Below are positions 37,171 through 48,901 of a DNA stretch of 64,000 nt, piece by piece. Position 1 is the first letter of the stretch; every line of letters begins with the position of its first letter. Location: the NCBI GenBank assembly GCA_019914945.1, contig CM034101.1:3979188-4043187 (forward strand), given 5' to 3'. The DNA is from Typha latifolia. Taxonomy: Eukaryota > Streptophyta > Magnoliopsida > Poales > Typhaceae. The translations under genes were made by a program, and so were the position numbers. The notes below the pieces were generated by a model. The model made no database searches. It was not told where the DNA came from and saw nothing but the letters and a program-made list of their open reading frames with translations.

Positions 37171-38417
37171 CTCCCCCCCAGCAAGAAGCTTGGAATTATT
37201 TGCCGTGGGGAATTTATGGAAAACACCTAACTTTTGTTTTTATTATCAACAATACATTTTGCTTTTAATATCTTTAGAAACTCGCCGAATTAATTTTACC
37301 CTATTAATTTAATAAAATAAAATAAAATATCTTACATACATCTATTTTAACTTTTTAAAATTTAGTTCCCTATTCATTTTTATTTTATTCAATAAATTAC
37401 CATTATTTTACACATATTATTTTAATCCATATCTATATAATAACTAATAGTTAATAACACTAGCCGGCACGGTAATTTTAAGGCATTTTAGATTAAAAAA
37501 AATTATAATAATAAATATCCTTATAGCAAAATATAAAAAAAATATGGCATTTTGGAGATGACTTAGGTTGTAATCACAATGCAACTAACAACAAAATATT
37601 CTTTAAGTTTTCTTTTAATATAATTTAAGAGTTGACGGGTTAAATGATGGATAACTGGGTCAGCCCTTGGCCTAATGCTTTAAGGGCATCTCTTAGAATG
37701 TTATCAATTATACAGTGACCAAGATATCCTAAGTGACAGAGTTTTTCTATACTTTCTTTCCCTTATTTTTCTTATTTCAAGAAGTTAATAGACTATTTTG
37801 GATAGATAAGAGCAGAGGTAGCACTACCCAAATCCTCAAGCAAATAACCTTTTGTGGGGTAAAAATTATGGTATACTTATGTGATTTAGCAACTTACTTG
37901 TGATGCCAAGGAACCACATTGATTCAGTATTTATAACACTAGTTTTTTGAATGGAGAATCTAATAACTATAATTTTATGTGGGTCATAAGAAAATTAAAC
38001 TGTTTATTTTTTATGAGGTAAACTGTGATTTTGGTGTTTCTTATTTTCTTTATCCACATATATAATAATATAATCGGGCAAACTAGTTAAATGAACTCCA
38101 CAAGAGATGTCAATTGATATCTGGGTTTCAGATATGAAATAATTGATGCTTTCAGATTAGGAAAGAATATATATTTCTACCTTGAGCCACACACAAACTT
38201 ATCCACTATTTCGATAGACAATTAAATATTATTCGCCTCGCTATCCAACGTACTCTCAGTATCTAGTTCATGTCGATGGATGCGATATGTTTGAGGGGGC
38301 TTTTAGACTATTGCCACTGAAAATTTATAAACTGCATCTCTTTCAAACTTATCATTATGCTAATTTTTGACGAAATATTCATATAACGTATTTGATTATG
38401 TAACTGGCAATGTGTTC

Positions 38418-38419
<2 letters not shown>

Positions 38420-38462
<43 letters not shown>
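38420..38462. repeat. (AT)n microsatellite
   Basis: About 21 perfect AT units. Confidence 0.95.
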
Positions 38463-38469
<7 letters not shown>

Positions 38470-39211
38470 TGTCTAGATTATATAAAGGTTTAATATTAGT
38501 TTGTTAGTGGCCATTGTTTAATAGGGTAGCACCAATAACTACTGTTTTATCCATTATGAAAGGAGATCTATTATTCCTGAGCTGTCCAAATTAACAACTC
38601 AACCTAACTTAATTCTATTAAAATCCCAACACATCCAACAACCAATATTTAATTTTTTTTTTTATCATGCTGTTGTCCAATGGAAGTTAGCTTATCTTAT
38701 GGGCAAATAAACAATATGGGTTAAGTAACTTTAGTCATACACCAATGCCCATGATTGTGATGACATGAATTATTAAACGCATGGCAGTTGCCATTGGCCC
38801 TACAACAGTTGTATATAATCTCCGTGATTAAAGCGTGGTACAGTGGAAGTTTGTTAGGAGGCATGAAAGTAGGTAGATGATTATATGAAAAATAAAAGAA
38901 GGATAGCAATTTAATTATAGAATTTTTTAGAAAATTTGTCTATATGTAATGCACTCTAGAACTTATTATTATCAATCAAAAAATAAAATCAATTAAATTG
39001 CAAAAGACTTTGTTTATTTATATCTTTATGAGACTCTAATATCAAAGTTTGGATGTCAAATACTCTTTATTAGTATCCATAGAAAGATTGTATCACTTTT
39101 ACTTGACATATAAGAAAGAATAATTCCAAATAATGCATGAAAATTAATTTTAGAGAAATTTATCACAAAAGAAAACATTCAGAATATTTTTGATCTCATT
39201 ATATACTATTA

Positions 39212-39606
39212 AGGTAAAATTAGGATTAAATGTATTTATTTCATGTACTTTGGTATAGAATCACTTTACTCTCACATACTTATGTTCACACTCTTTTTTA
39301 ACTTTTATGAACTAAAAAAGACTATTATTATATATAAATTAAGAAATAAGTTTATATCCGCTTCTAATTAAGTGCAAAAGAAGGGATTAGTATTGTTGTT
39401 AAAACAAAACCTCATTCTCCCTAAAATATATTATTATCTAACAAAAATAAAAGGAGTATTTTAGTAATTTTAAATATTCTATTAATAGTGTCATTAGTTT
39501 TACATTATTTATAAGTATAAAGAGTTAAAATGATACATAAATATGCATAGGAGAGGTAAAGTGATTTTATGCCCAAGTATGAAGGGGGAGGACAAGAATA
39601 AATTTA
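39212..39606. mobile_element. MITE with ~75-bp inverted ends
   Basis: The left end (about 39,212-39,290) contains GTATAGAATCACTTTACTCT. The right end (about 39,530-39,606), read on the minus strand, contains GCATAAAATCACTTTACCTC. The similarity continues on both sides of these motifs for about 75 bases in total. The interior is AT-rich and non-coding. A related copy is at 19,141-19,480. Target duplication not resolved. Confidence 0.65.
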
Positions 39607-41428
39607 CCCCATAAATTCAACTCACTGTATTTTTTAGTATTAAAAGCAAAATGTATGTTCGAATAATAAATACTTATATGATAATGTATATATTAATAAT
39701 AATAAAAACAAAATGTATGAAATACTGGCTCCAAAAGATCATGTAAGAAAGATCAAAAGATAATATAAAGATTTAGACAATTTCAGCGGTTAGATGAAGA
39801 GCGAGAAATTAGAGGTAAATATTGAATCTTGTATCTACTTATTATATTTCTAGAATGTAACAGATGTTGAATGTAACCTTAGTTTCTGGGTATTATACAT
39901 AATGATAAGCATCTCCTAAAAAAATTCTGATAATCGAACGTAATTTTTGTGCTTTTGGTGAAGAATACTTGAGAAGGATTTATGACGATGAGTGAAGGAT
40001 ACAAAAACTTACTCTCATTGTGTGAATTGAAGATTTTCTATGTTTAGCCCTATTAAAATTAGGACTTTCCTATGATAAAATCGATGCCCATAGACCATAT
40101 TACAATAAATATGAATGTGGGTATTGTTTTGTGTTATTGCGTTGGTTGCTGGAAGGATGTATTCCTTCTGAACAACTTATAGGTAAGATAGCGGATAAGA
40201 TCATCATAATATTTATATTTATTTCCTAAATACTTACTTGCTATTCCTCTTTTTAATGAAAGGAGATTTAGTGATATAATTAGATAATTCAGAGAATGTA
40301 TGTATCCAATTTTTTCTTAAGAAGGTGAAAATTATAAGTATGATGATTGCTATACACTATGCGGAAGAACAGAACAACGTACTAAGAACTAAATAATCCG
40401 ATATAGATAATCGATATCTATATCATAATGTGTATCACATTTTAATAATTACAAATAGTTCAAGGTATATGAAATGTCTTAAAAATTCTCAGGTTATTGT
40501 ACTAATAATATACCTATGCAGATTCCCTTGATAAGTCTCTTATGGTGAAGGACTGGGATGTGAGAAATATTTATATAGACTGTAAGCAATTAATTGGACA
40601 AATATTAATGCTGATGTCTCTGACCTAATCCTGTGAGGATTAATAACAAAAATAAGACATTTGTTTAATTATGTTTTCTATTTGTCTACGTGACCAAGAG
40701 TAGACATGTCTTACATAAAACTAACTTCCAAAGTCAGCGAATACACTTTTGTTGATGCGAAAAAGGGACAATTGCTTAATAGAAGTTCTCCCTTTGTTTA
40801 TATTAAACATAGTCATTTGAACTTTAAATTAATAGAACTACATATCCCTGGCTATTGAGAGGTTGAGATCAACAAAATTTTAATCTTGTGAGGATTAACA
40901 AATATCGTATTCTTGTCATAGATATAGAGTGGACAGGCAGAAAAATGTCAACTAAAATTTATAAAAACAATCGGAACTTTATGAATTAATATCCAAAAAA
41001 AAAAATCCTCTCTCTCTCTCTCCCCCTTAGTGTTTATATATATATATACTGCATATAACATAAATTGTTTCTAAATAATGATTGACATTGGAAACCTGAA
41101 GATAATTTTTTCCCAGAGACATCTCTTGAGACTCGAGAGACATGTCCCTTGAGAATTTTAAAAATAGATGGAAAATGATAAATAGAGAACGAATTTAATA
41201 ATCATTTTACTTATGATTGCTCAAACAATAGTATTCCTTGCTACGGAAATACATATACATATATCTCATATATATATATGAGATATTAGTAAACATGAGT
41301 AACAATAATGTCAACAATCATAATACGAAACAAATTTTATTATCTCAAAGCTTGAACTAGGTACTTTAATTTATTCATATGATCATAGCAAGTAACCCTA
41401 TTTCCTTACTAACCAACTTGGGCTAGAC

Positions 41429-42034
41429 CTAAGCCCTTTCAGTGCCATTTGAGGAAGATGGAAGCCAACATTCCATGCCAACTCCAAACCCCATGGCGGA
41501 CGTCGATGCACCACGACCATAGCGTACGAGCTCATGCATCCTTGCGTTAACCTTATCCCTGACCAAATATAGTGATTCCTTCAAAAGGTTGAGCTCCTCT
41601 AAGCCCAAAAGCTCCATCTTTTCGAGCAGCAGCTTGCTTGTTTGGTACTGTGCCACTCGACGTAGCCGCTCTTCGAGCATCCCCTTCTTAGCCTTCTCAG
41701 CTTCCAAGCGGCTCGTAGTCTCCATGAAGCATACGTTCAACTGTTGGACGGCGAACAGGTTCTGGGTCAGTAGCGGACTCGGGGCGGAGGAGTTGCTCGT
41801 CAGGAAGCGGTCCACGACCGGGTTCACGGCGGGGCTACCGAAGGAGTAAGGGTTGCCGGCGGGCGAGTAGACGACGAGTGCCACGTCGGCGCCGCAGAGA
41901 GTGGACAGCTCACTGGCCTTGGTGAAGAGTCCCACGCGGCGCTTTGAGAAGCAGACTTGGCGAGCCTCCTCGCTCTCTATTTTCTTCATCTCAATCCTTT
42001 TGCGGCCTCCGCCGCTCTTGCCCTTTCTTGCCAT
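41429..42034 (-). CDS. Type I (M-alpha, AGL62-like) MADS-box transcription factor
   Basis: Single-exon protein of 201 residues on the minus strand. The MADS domain spans residues about 8-66: GGGRKRIEMKKIESEEAR, CFSKRRVGLFTKASELSTLC and VALVVYSPAGNPYSFGSP. The next block (NPVVDRFL) parallels the gene at 31,933. The C-terminal half has a heptad-like helix (residues about 93-170: SRLEAEKAKKGMLEERLRR) and a short Ser/Gly tail. No K-box or introns, as expected for type I. Proteins of this group form heterodimers with M-gamma MADS partners in central cell and endosperm, by family knowledge. It shares motif order with its neighbour but differs throughout, so any duplication is not recent. Confidence 0.93.
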   Translation of the reverse strand: MARKGKSGGGRKRIEMKKIESEEARQVCFSKRRVGLFTKASELSTLCGADVALVVYSPAGNPYSFGSPAVNPVVDRFLTSNSSAPSPLLTQNLFAVQQLNVCFMETTSRLEAEKAKKGMLEERLRRVAQYQTSKLLLEKMELLGLEELNLLKESLYLVRDKVNARMHELVRYGRGASTSAMGFGVGMECWLPSSSNGTERA

Positions 42035-43256
42035 GGAATGACACCGGTGATTCGGAGAGGAGGAAGTGTGGTTTCGTATAAAAAGGGAGAAGGAAGAGCA
42101 AGGGAATTTAATGATATGGATTAGTATGTTGCAGCGAGATGTAATCCTCTATGGAACAAGGGCACTGGTAAACCTTCCATATTTTGCTGGCATGATTAGA
42201 TTCTTGCACCCTAGATAAACTCATGTGGGTTTAGGGTTTAGGTTCACATCGACTAGGAAACATTTCCTTTTCGAGAATTCTAATGCAATGAATGATTTTT
42301 CTCGCGGAGTTCGTCTATCAGAGGATGAATGTACTTTATAAAATGTTGCTATATATGTTACTCTAGGGTCAGGACGTCAAAATAATCGAGCCGACTCAAT
42401 CTCGGCAAGATAAGGCCCGATCAATCTTGGCTCGAAAATAAGGTGAGCCAAGCAGTCAAGCTTGATCTTCAAAATAGGTTTCGATAATTTTGAGGCAAAC
42501 TTAATTATGAGCCGACTCGTATATATATATTATATTATACTTTTGTTATCTTCTAAAATTTTCTTAAAATTGATTTTATGGTATTGTAGAGTTTAGTTCA
42601 ATTCTTATTTTATCATATCTTTTCCAAATTTGTAATATTTATTTGCTGTAGTTGAATTGTGTCTTATTTTAAGCTTAATTTAAGCTTAATCAAGTTCAAA
42701 ATTATGCTTGAATTGATTAAGGTTTGAAATTACTTATTAATTGACTCGAGCTTAAAATTAGCTCGAATTAAAATAATTTTAATTCAAGCTTAAACTAAGG
42801 TAGATTAGATCAAGCTCGACTCAATCACACCCTTATTTAGGGGAGTCTATTAACATTACGGAACCCATATTGACAAACTAAACCAAACATTAGATCAACA
42901 CTAAGATGATGATATGCTTGTGGTCCAAATTGTATAAATTTCCTACAAATATAAAAATATAATTTAAATTTCCTAACCATTAAAATTGAATAAATTAAAT
43001 GTAAAAATCTAAAAATACCATTAATCTAGTTTTCAAGTATTTTTTTGTTAAGGATACTTTAATCTTTTGCTATTAAATTATTTAGACTTAACTTAAAAAA
43101 TAATTGGGAGTATATATGTATAAATAATATAGTTTTGAGAAGAATACATATAACAAATAAGATACTTTGTTTACCCTTAAAAGGATCGGTTGCTTTAAAA
43201 GTTGACCGGCAAAGAATCCTACGACCAGGATCAATTACCATAGGTTTTTATTAAGG
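42035..43256. other. Intergenic region upstream of the second MADS gene
   Basis: Promoter and 5' flank of the minus-strand MADS gene, then a dispersed repeat at about 42,368-42,838, then AT-rich DNA up to the large inverted-end element. No gene recognised. Confidence 0.55.
42368..42838. mobile_element. Dispersed GAGCC/AAGCTT-rich repeat, copy 2
   Basis: One end reads GTCAAAATAATCGAGCCGAC. The opposite end, on the minus strand, reads AAGGGTGTGATTGAGTCGAG. The ends match copy 1 (16,620-16,975) and copy 4 (56,768-57,100). Probably a hAT-like non-autonomous element, tentatively. Confidence 0.45.
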
Positions 43257-43313
43257 GTTAATTATGCTGACACCCTCTAAATTATATTAGATTTTTACAG
43301 AGATTTCCTAAAC

Positions 43314-43407
43314 TTTTTTAGGTTATAATATCACCCATAAACTTTGAGGCAAAGTGAAACTTTTTTAGGTTATAATATCACCCATAAACTTTGGAGCAAA
43401 GTGAAAC
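43314..43407. repeat. 47-bp tandem duplication next to the left inverted end
   Basis: The segment beginning TTTTTTAGGTTATAATATCA occurs twice, starting at 43,314 and 43,361, and differs at only a few positions. The single-copy equivalent is present at the right end of the element. Confidence 0.85.
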
Positions 43408-43799
43408 GGGTAACGACGGTGCCAAAAACGCGTAATGAATAACTATACCTATAATAAATTAATGACATCATCAATTTAACTATAACCAGTAAAATAAAAT
43501 AAAATAATTAAATTACAAATCACCCATCTCCTCCACCAAACCCACAGCCGTTCCTCCTCCCCAAATCACCCGCCGTCCTCGTCGACGCACATGGCCCTCA
43601 CGACGCCACAGTGACCGGGAGCCTTCACGAGCCGTAAGACAGCTAGCATGGCTCGCAATATTAGGATTTTAGTTGGCAAATGTATACAAAATAATTTAAA
43701 TAATTTTAAACATGTACATGAGCATTTATACAAAATTTGAAAATATTCGAACTAAAGATTTTCAACATCTAGAGGAGACAAGTCACCACATTCATACCG

Positions 43800-44150
43800 C
43801 ATTTGCATTGTATTCGAACACATTCGGACCACGTTCGAACGTGAGCTTAGATGTTCACATATACAAAGAATAGGTTACAATTGTTCTAATGGGGACACAG
43901 ACGTTCACATATACAGAGAAAAATTCATGGTCGTTCGAATGTGAACTTAGGCGTTCTCATATATAGAGAACGTGTGTCGGCCGTTTGAATGCAAGCTCAA
44001 GCGTTCACATATATAGAGATAGTATATTGGTCATCCAAACACACTCTACATGTGTTCACACATATTGAGATGGTGTATTGGTCATTCCAATGCACTATGC
44101 ATGCGTTCATAGTGCATTCGAACGCGCCTAGGAAAATAAGTCAGCGCATT
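43800..44150. repeat. 50-bp tandem array with GTTCACATATA core
   Basis: The core GTTCACATATA(C/T)AGAGA, in variant forms, starts at 43,853, 43,903, 43,953, 44,003, 44,054 and 44,104. That is six units with a 50-51-base period. Each is followed by TTCGAA(T/C)GTGA-type sequence that is partly palindromic. The array is inside the inverted-end element. Confidence 0.85.
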
Positions 44151-44831
44151 CGAATGAACGCGAGTCGCGTTCAAACGCCCCTTCGTAACATGATAAGTTT
44201 GGACTTTCGTGAGACTTGCTCTGACTTAAATTTGATTTTATCTTGTAACCTGTATAAGAGTTGAGATGCCCTCCTAAAGTAAGTTGGTGATTACTTTTGA
44301 AAATGAATTCTTGAAGTTACAATGCTTTTCTACTAACAAGGTCTGTCTCTTTTTCAATACACTAAGTTTTCGTTTTAAGAGTCATCTAGATGAATGATCA
44401 ATCTTGAGGACTACTGAGATTGAAGATTAATTACGAAAAGCGGTAAATCATGGTATCTAGCTAGCAAGCGTAAGTGAAACAAAGTCGTGAGGATCCACAT
44501 GTTATTTTGTAAGTTAATCTTGTAACTGCTACAAGTTTAGTGATTAATTTTGATTTAACTTTGGATCTGTGGTTTTTTTTCTCTTTGGATTTTTCTATAT
44601 AAAAAAAATCTTGGTGTTCATCTTTGTTTTGCACTTTAATATTTATTCTACATATTTACTTAAGCAAAGAGTTAGAATCATTGCCTAGGGTTTGGAAACA
44701 TAAGCGTGTCTAAAATTTTTCAATCAGAAAGGCGAATCCTCCACCTCAGCTCTCGCCCCTCACTACTGTCGTTGCCCTCGCCTCACCATCGTCGCCCTCA
44801 CCACCCGAGTCATTGTCCTCGCCGCCCTCTA

Positions 44832-47578
44832 TGTAACGCCCCTGCCCGGCATATGCACGTGCACGCCCACGTGCCCACACGGCACGCGCGGCGCACGCAA
44901 TAGGTCGGACGGGGCCTGTCACGCACAGATACTCTCCTGTGCGCATATAATCATGACACCATCAAATAAAATTTGCTAACCTATCAATGATCACATAATT
45001 GATCACAAAATAAATTATATTATTAACCAAATAAACATGTTAACATATGAATATCCAAGTCCATAATAATTAATATACACTAGATCACTACATAATCTGG
45101 CCAGACCTACACAGGCCACAACAAACCATCAAGATACAACTAAAACAACTAATACAAGAGTACGCTATGATTCGACCTGTATTATACAAATCATTATCTA
45201 ATACAAAAAAATACAAATAACAAATACTAGTACAACTCAATTTTTATATAAATTATCATTTATATTGTCTCGCATCTATAGCTCACACCATCTTTGCTCT
45301 AAAATATCTCATCAAGATATCTCAAGTCAGTATCACGTACCATAATATCTATGGGGGTAAAAAAATGAAATAAAGAGTCATGAGCAAAAGACTCAGTGAA
45401 TAGACTTTATCATGAAACAGCGATGCCAAACAGAGAGTAAATCATGTACTGGTTAATATGAATCAGCAAAATCATCATGTCATCAATGAGTATATGAATG
45501 TATCCTTAATAATATATAAATAAAAAGTAGATAACATGTCATAACTGATGAAAATATATAATTCTCGATAATAATTAAACAAATCTCCATGTCATACTAT
45601 CATCACAACTCTCTCTCAAATATGACACATGATGCATGCCAATCATGACCATGCTATGATATCAAATGCAACCATATATGATGTATATCGATCACTCGAT
45701 AATCAGGTAACTAAATAATAATAAAATCATATGCATTTCTCAATATCTCAGTCATCAATGTCAACTCTATTTGTTATCATCATACTAGACCACTATGCAC
45801 AGTCAATAGCCGGTACCCAGTCTTAACATCATGTCCAAAGGCTTAGAGCATACTCCGCCACCCGCAAGAGTATCTCAAATATAACCATACCCCGCCACCC
45901 GCTAGGGTATCAAAATCCATACAGACCGAGCACCTTTTCTTGCTGATAGAAACCTCATGAGGATAACTCGCCACATATGCCCTAACGAAGGTATGTGTCT
46001 GAATGTCTGTTGCGCACACAGACTAACGACCTCGGACGTAAGGCCAACAAAATCGTGACTATGTCGAGCGATCAATCATTTACCAAGCGCGTCCTAACCC
46101 TCGCGCCCACTCGGGTATCTTCACGTTTTCTATCAACTATCCTATCAATCACATTTCATGCTTTTCTTTTAAATGACAGATCATATGCATATATCCAGTA
46201 TGATAATAAGTCACTGTATAACATAAATTTAAGTGGAATAGAACTCAAGAGAAAAATAATAATATTATGTAGTCTTCAACTATGTAGTCAACACATGCAT
46301 ACTCATGCTATAGATCAACTGGACATAACCTTACAACAGTATAATCATCTCTCATCATCTCTATTTATTATCATCATACTCATATCCAAGATCAGCCTAA
46401 TTATATGCATGATAAAAATATGCTCGATTATAATCATCTCTAGATAAAGTCATATAATCATGCTGGAGACCAAAACATGCATATACATAATATATAATAT
46501 AATATAATTTGAGAAATGAGTCTAGGGGATAAGACTACTCACAGTTTGATTAGAAGACACGAACCATGCATCTCTCACGTCCATCAGTCAAACATCAACT
46601 CATCGTCAAGGTCCACGGGGTCTCACATAAGGGGATTCGGGATCTAAAAATATTTTAAGTAATATGATGTTAGCCGTTTATCCCATTTAGAATTCATTGG
46701 TGTAAAATATAATAAATTATTTGATTTTATTAAATAACTTGATATACATTATATATTTATAATTATGTTAACCTTATTCTAATTATATATTAGACATATA
46801 GTAATTAATCTCTTTAAGCATAAAAGAATCAGATATGCAACAATATAATTAAAATATATGTACATAAATTAACTAACTATAATTCAATTATTTGGTAATT
46901 ACTACTTTTACTTAACTAGTTACTAATCGTATATATAATAATCATTATCCATAAATATAAAAATAATTATCTGAGCTCAGCATTTTATTACATAGAAAAT
47001 AATATATAATAATAATAAGGTGCTAGAAACACATTGTATGCATGTATAAGCATACATAAACATTAATAGAAACTTATATAATTAATTATTTTAAAAAAAC
47101 TAACTATATGAAATATAATATTATTATCAATATGATTACATGTATTAATCTAATAAACAATAGCTAAACTATATATAATCATATGCAAGTATTTATAACT
47201 ATAATTAATAAATTATTATACTAAAATTACTTAGCTAATACTTATACTAGTGAAAGTAAATTATCAAAATAATCTACCATCTAGATAAATTGATTTATCT
47301 AAATTTTAGAAACTAAATCACATAATTAATGTAAACAAATTAAAAGGGAGCAATCCCTTGATGCTCGGCACTGTATGCTACAGTGCTGGGCCGAGCCCAG
47401 CACTATTGTAGAAGGGGGAACAATTGAGGAAGAAGAAGAAGAAGAAAGAAGAAGAAGAACAAGAAGAGAAGAGAAGAGAAGGAGGGGAGGGAAGTGCGGT
47501 CCCGGGCCGACGGGGAGGGCATCGGTCGGCTGCTGGCCAGCCGGCGGCTCTGCTCCGAAGAGCCCCAGCTCGGGTGTG

Positions 47579-47656
<78 letters not shown>

Positions 47657-48073
47657 AGGGAAAAAAGCTCACCGACGCTCACGGAGGTGGCGGCGGCGAT
47701 TTCCAAGGACGGCCGCGGTGGTGATAGGCCAACCTCGGCGAGAGAGAAAGAGAGAGAGAGAGAGGGGGGGAGAGAGAAAGGGAAAGAGAGAGAGAGAGAC
47801 CGAGAGAGAGAGAGCGAGGAAAGAGAGATATAGCAAAAGAAAGAGAGGTGGTGGAGGGGGAAAAGGGCGGCGGCGCCAGAGCCTGCCTCGGCTAGCTGGC
47901 TGCAGCCGGTTGGCTGCGACAGCGGCAGTGGGCGCGTGGCGCCTCACCACGCAAGCTGCATGAGCAGCCTACATGGGCACGAGGCCGGCAATAATGTGGT
48001 CGGCCACGTTGTGCCCAAAAACTTTTATTTATTTATTTTTTATTTTTATTTTTTTGGGGGGCAGGTTGTTACA
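44832..48073 (+). mobile_element. Candidate solo LTR (Ty3/gypsy type, ~3.2 kb)
   Basis: Begins TGTAACGCCCCTGCCC and ends GGCAGGTTGTTACA, the TG...CA ends and TGTAAC/GTTACA inverted tips usual for long gypsy LTRs (Tekay/Del type). No gag or pol domain is found in 3.2 kb. An internal GTCATGAGCAAAAGACTCAG motif near 45,378 resembles a segment often seen in such LTRs. The 3' part has a long (GA)n tract and GC-rich sequence. The flanking pentamers CTCTA and CTCCT agree only partly, so the target duplication is imperfect or the ends are slightly off. Confidence 0.55.
47583..47651. repeat. (GA)n microsatellite
   Basis: About 34 GA units, with further impure GA tracts to about 47,830. It creates long artefactual Glu-Arg or Leu-Ser reading frames on both strands that are not genes. 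Confidence 0.95.
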
Positions 48074-48901
48074 CTCCTCCTCTATTTGATTTGATTCCTC
48101 CATCGTGTGTGAGCTCTCTCGTGCCACGTCGTCGTCCTCGGCCATCCTCAGTCTCACCGCCCGTGGCTGCCCTCACCTTCACTACCCGTTGCTGCTCTCA
48201 CCTTCACCACCCGTTGCCACCTTTGCCCTTGCCCACCTCGGCCGCTGCAAGAGAAAGCTCCTCTTTAAGGCTGCTCCGACACTACCCGTCGATATCCTAG
48301 CCGACTCGCGCCCAATACTCCCGACGATGAGGCGAGGAAAAGGGGGAGGAAGGGAGCATGATTAAATCTAATTTAATTAAAGAGTTAAATTAAAAATATA
48401 TTTAAATATCTATGAATTTGATTGAAATACATAATGAATCTATGTTATTTTGGGAAAATGTGACTCCCACATAAGCTGAATTGCCTAATTTTTTTCACGT
48501 TAAATTAACAAAAGTGTGACAGTTTAGGGGGATACTGTAACCTAAAAAAGTTAGGGGGTCTTCGTGAAAACTAAGAATAGTATAGGGGCGTCAGCGTAAT
48601 TAAACATTTTCTTTTATATAAAATTATCAAAGTGTTTAAAACTTTCGTTCAACAGTCTCAACGGTCAAATTATCAACGGTCGGATTTATCTCCGGTCCCC
48701 AACGGTCATTTTTCACTGTTGTAATTTAAAGTAGGAAATAGCCGTTACAGCCAAAGGGACAACCATAGCGATCCTTTCTTTTACTCCTCTGAAATTTTCT
48801 CAAACTCTTTCCATTCTCTAACCCATCAGTGATTTGTTTCCATTTACTATATCTCCAATTCAAACTTTGCTTTTAACTTGGTCTGAATTGCAAAAAAAGC
48901 C

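Larger units (their letters stand above)
35815..41428. other. Long intergenic region between DUF1005 and the second MADS gene
   Basis: About 5.6 kb without a recognisable gene. 35,815-36,300 should be the DUF1005 leader and promoter. 36,820-37,170 is an isolated GC-rich patch. An AT microsatellite lies at 38,420-38,462 and a MITE-like element at 39,212-39,606. A perfect 26-bp palindrome (ATATCTCAT...ATGAGATAT) lies at 41,261-41,286. The rest is plain AT-rich DNA. Confidence 0.55.
43257..48605. mobile_element. Large inverted-end DNA element hosting a nested LTR
   Basis: The left end starts GTTAATTATGCTGACACCC and continues with CTTTTTTAGGTTATAATATC. The right end, read on the minus strand, starts GTTTAATTACGCTGACGCCC and continues with CTTTTTTAGGTTACAGTATC. 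The inverted ends are therefore about 85 bp long and similar in every segment. Removing the nested LTR (44,832-48,073) leaves about 2.1 kb. That part holds a 50-bp tandem array and C-rich Pro/Ser-coding-like stretches at 43,540-43,620 and 48,110-48,330, but no transposase. Long inverted ends suggest a Mutator-like non-autonomous element. No clean target duplication was found, so the superfamily is open. Confidence 0.7.

Noticed and set aside
44706..44946. Pro/His/Arg-rich short frames around 44.8 kb
   Set aside because: They lie inside the inverted-end element and run into the LTR border; low-complexity CCTC repeats explain them.
47375..47963. Long Glu-Arg and Leu-Ser reading frames on both strands
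   Set aside because: They are translations of the (GA)n microsatellite and its impure flanks, with no conserved domain.
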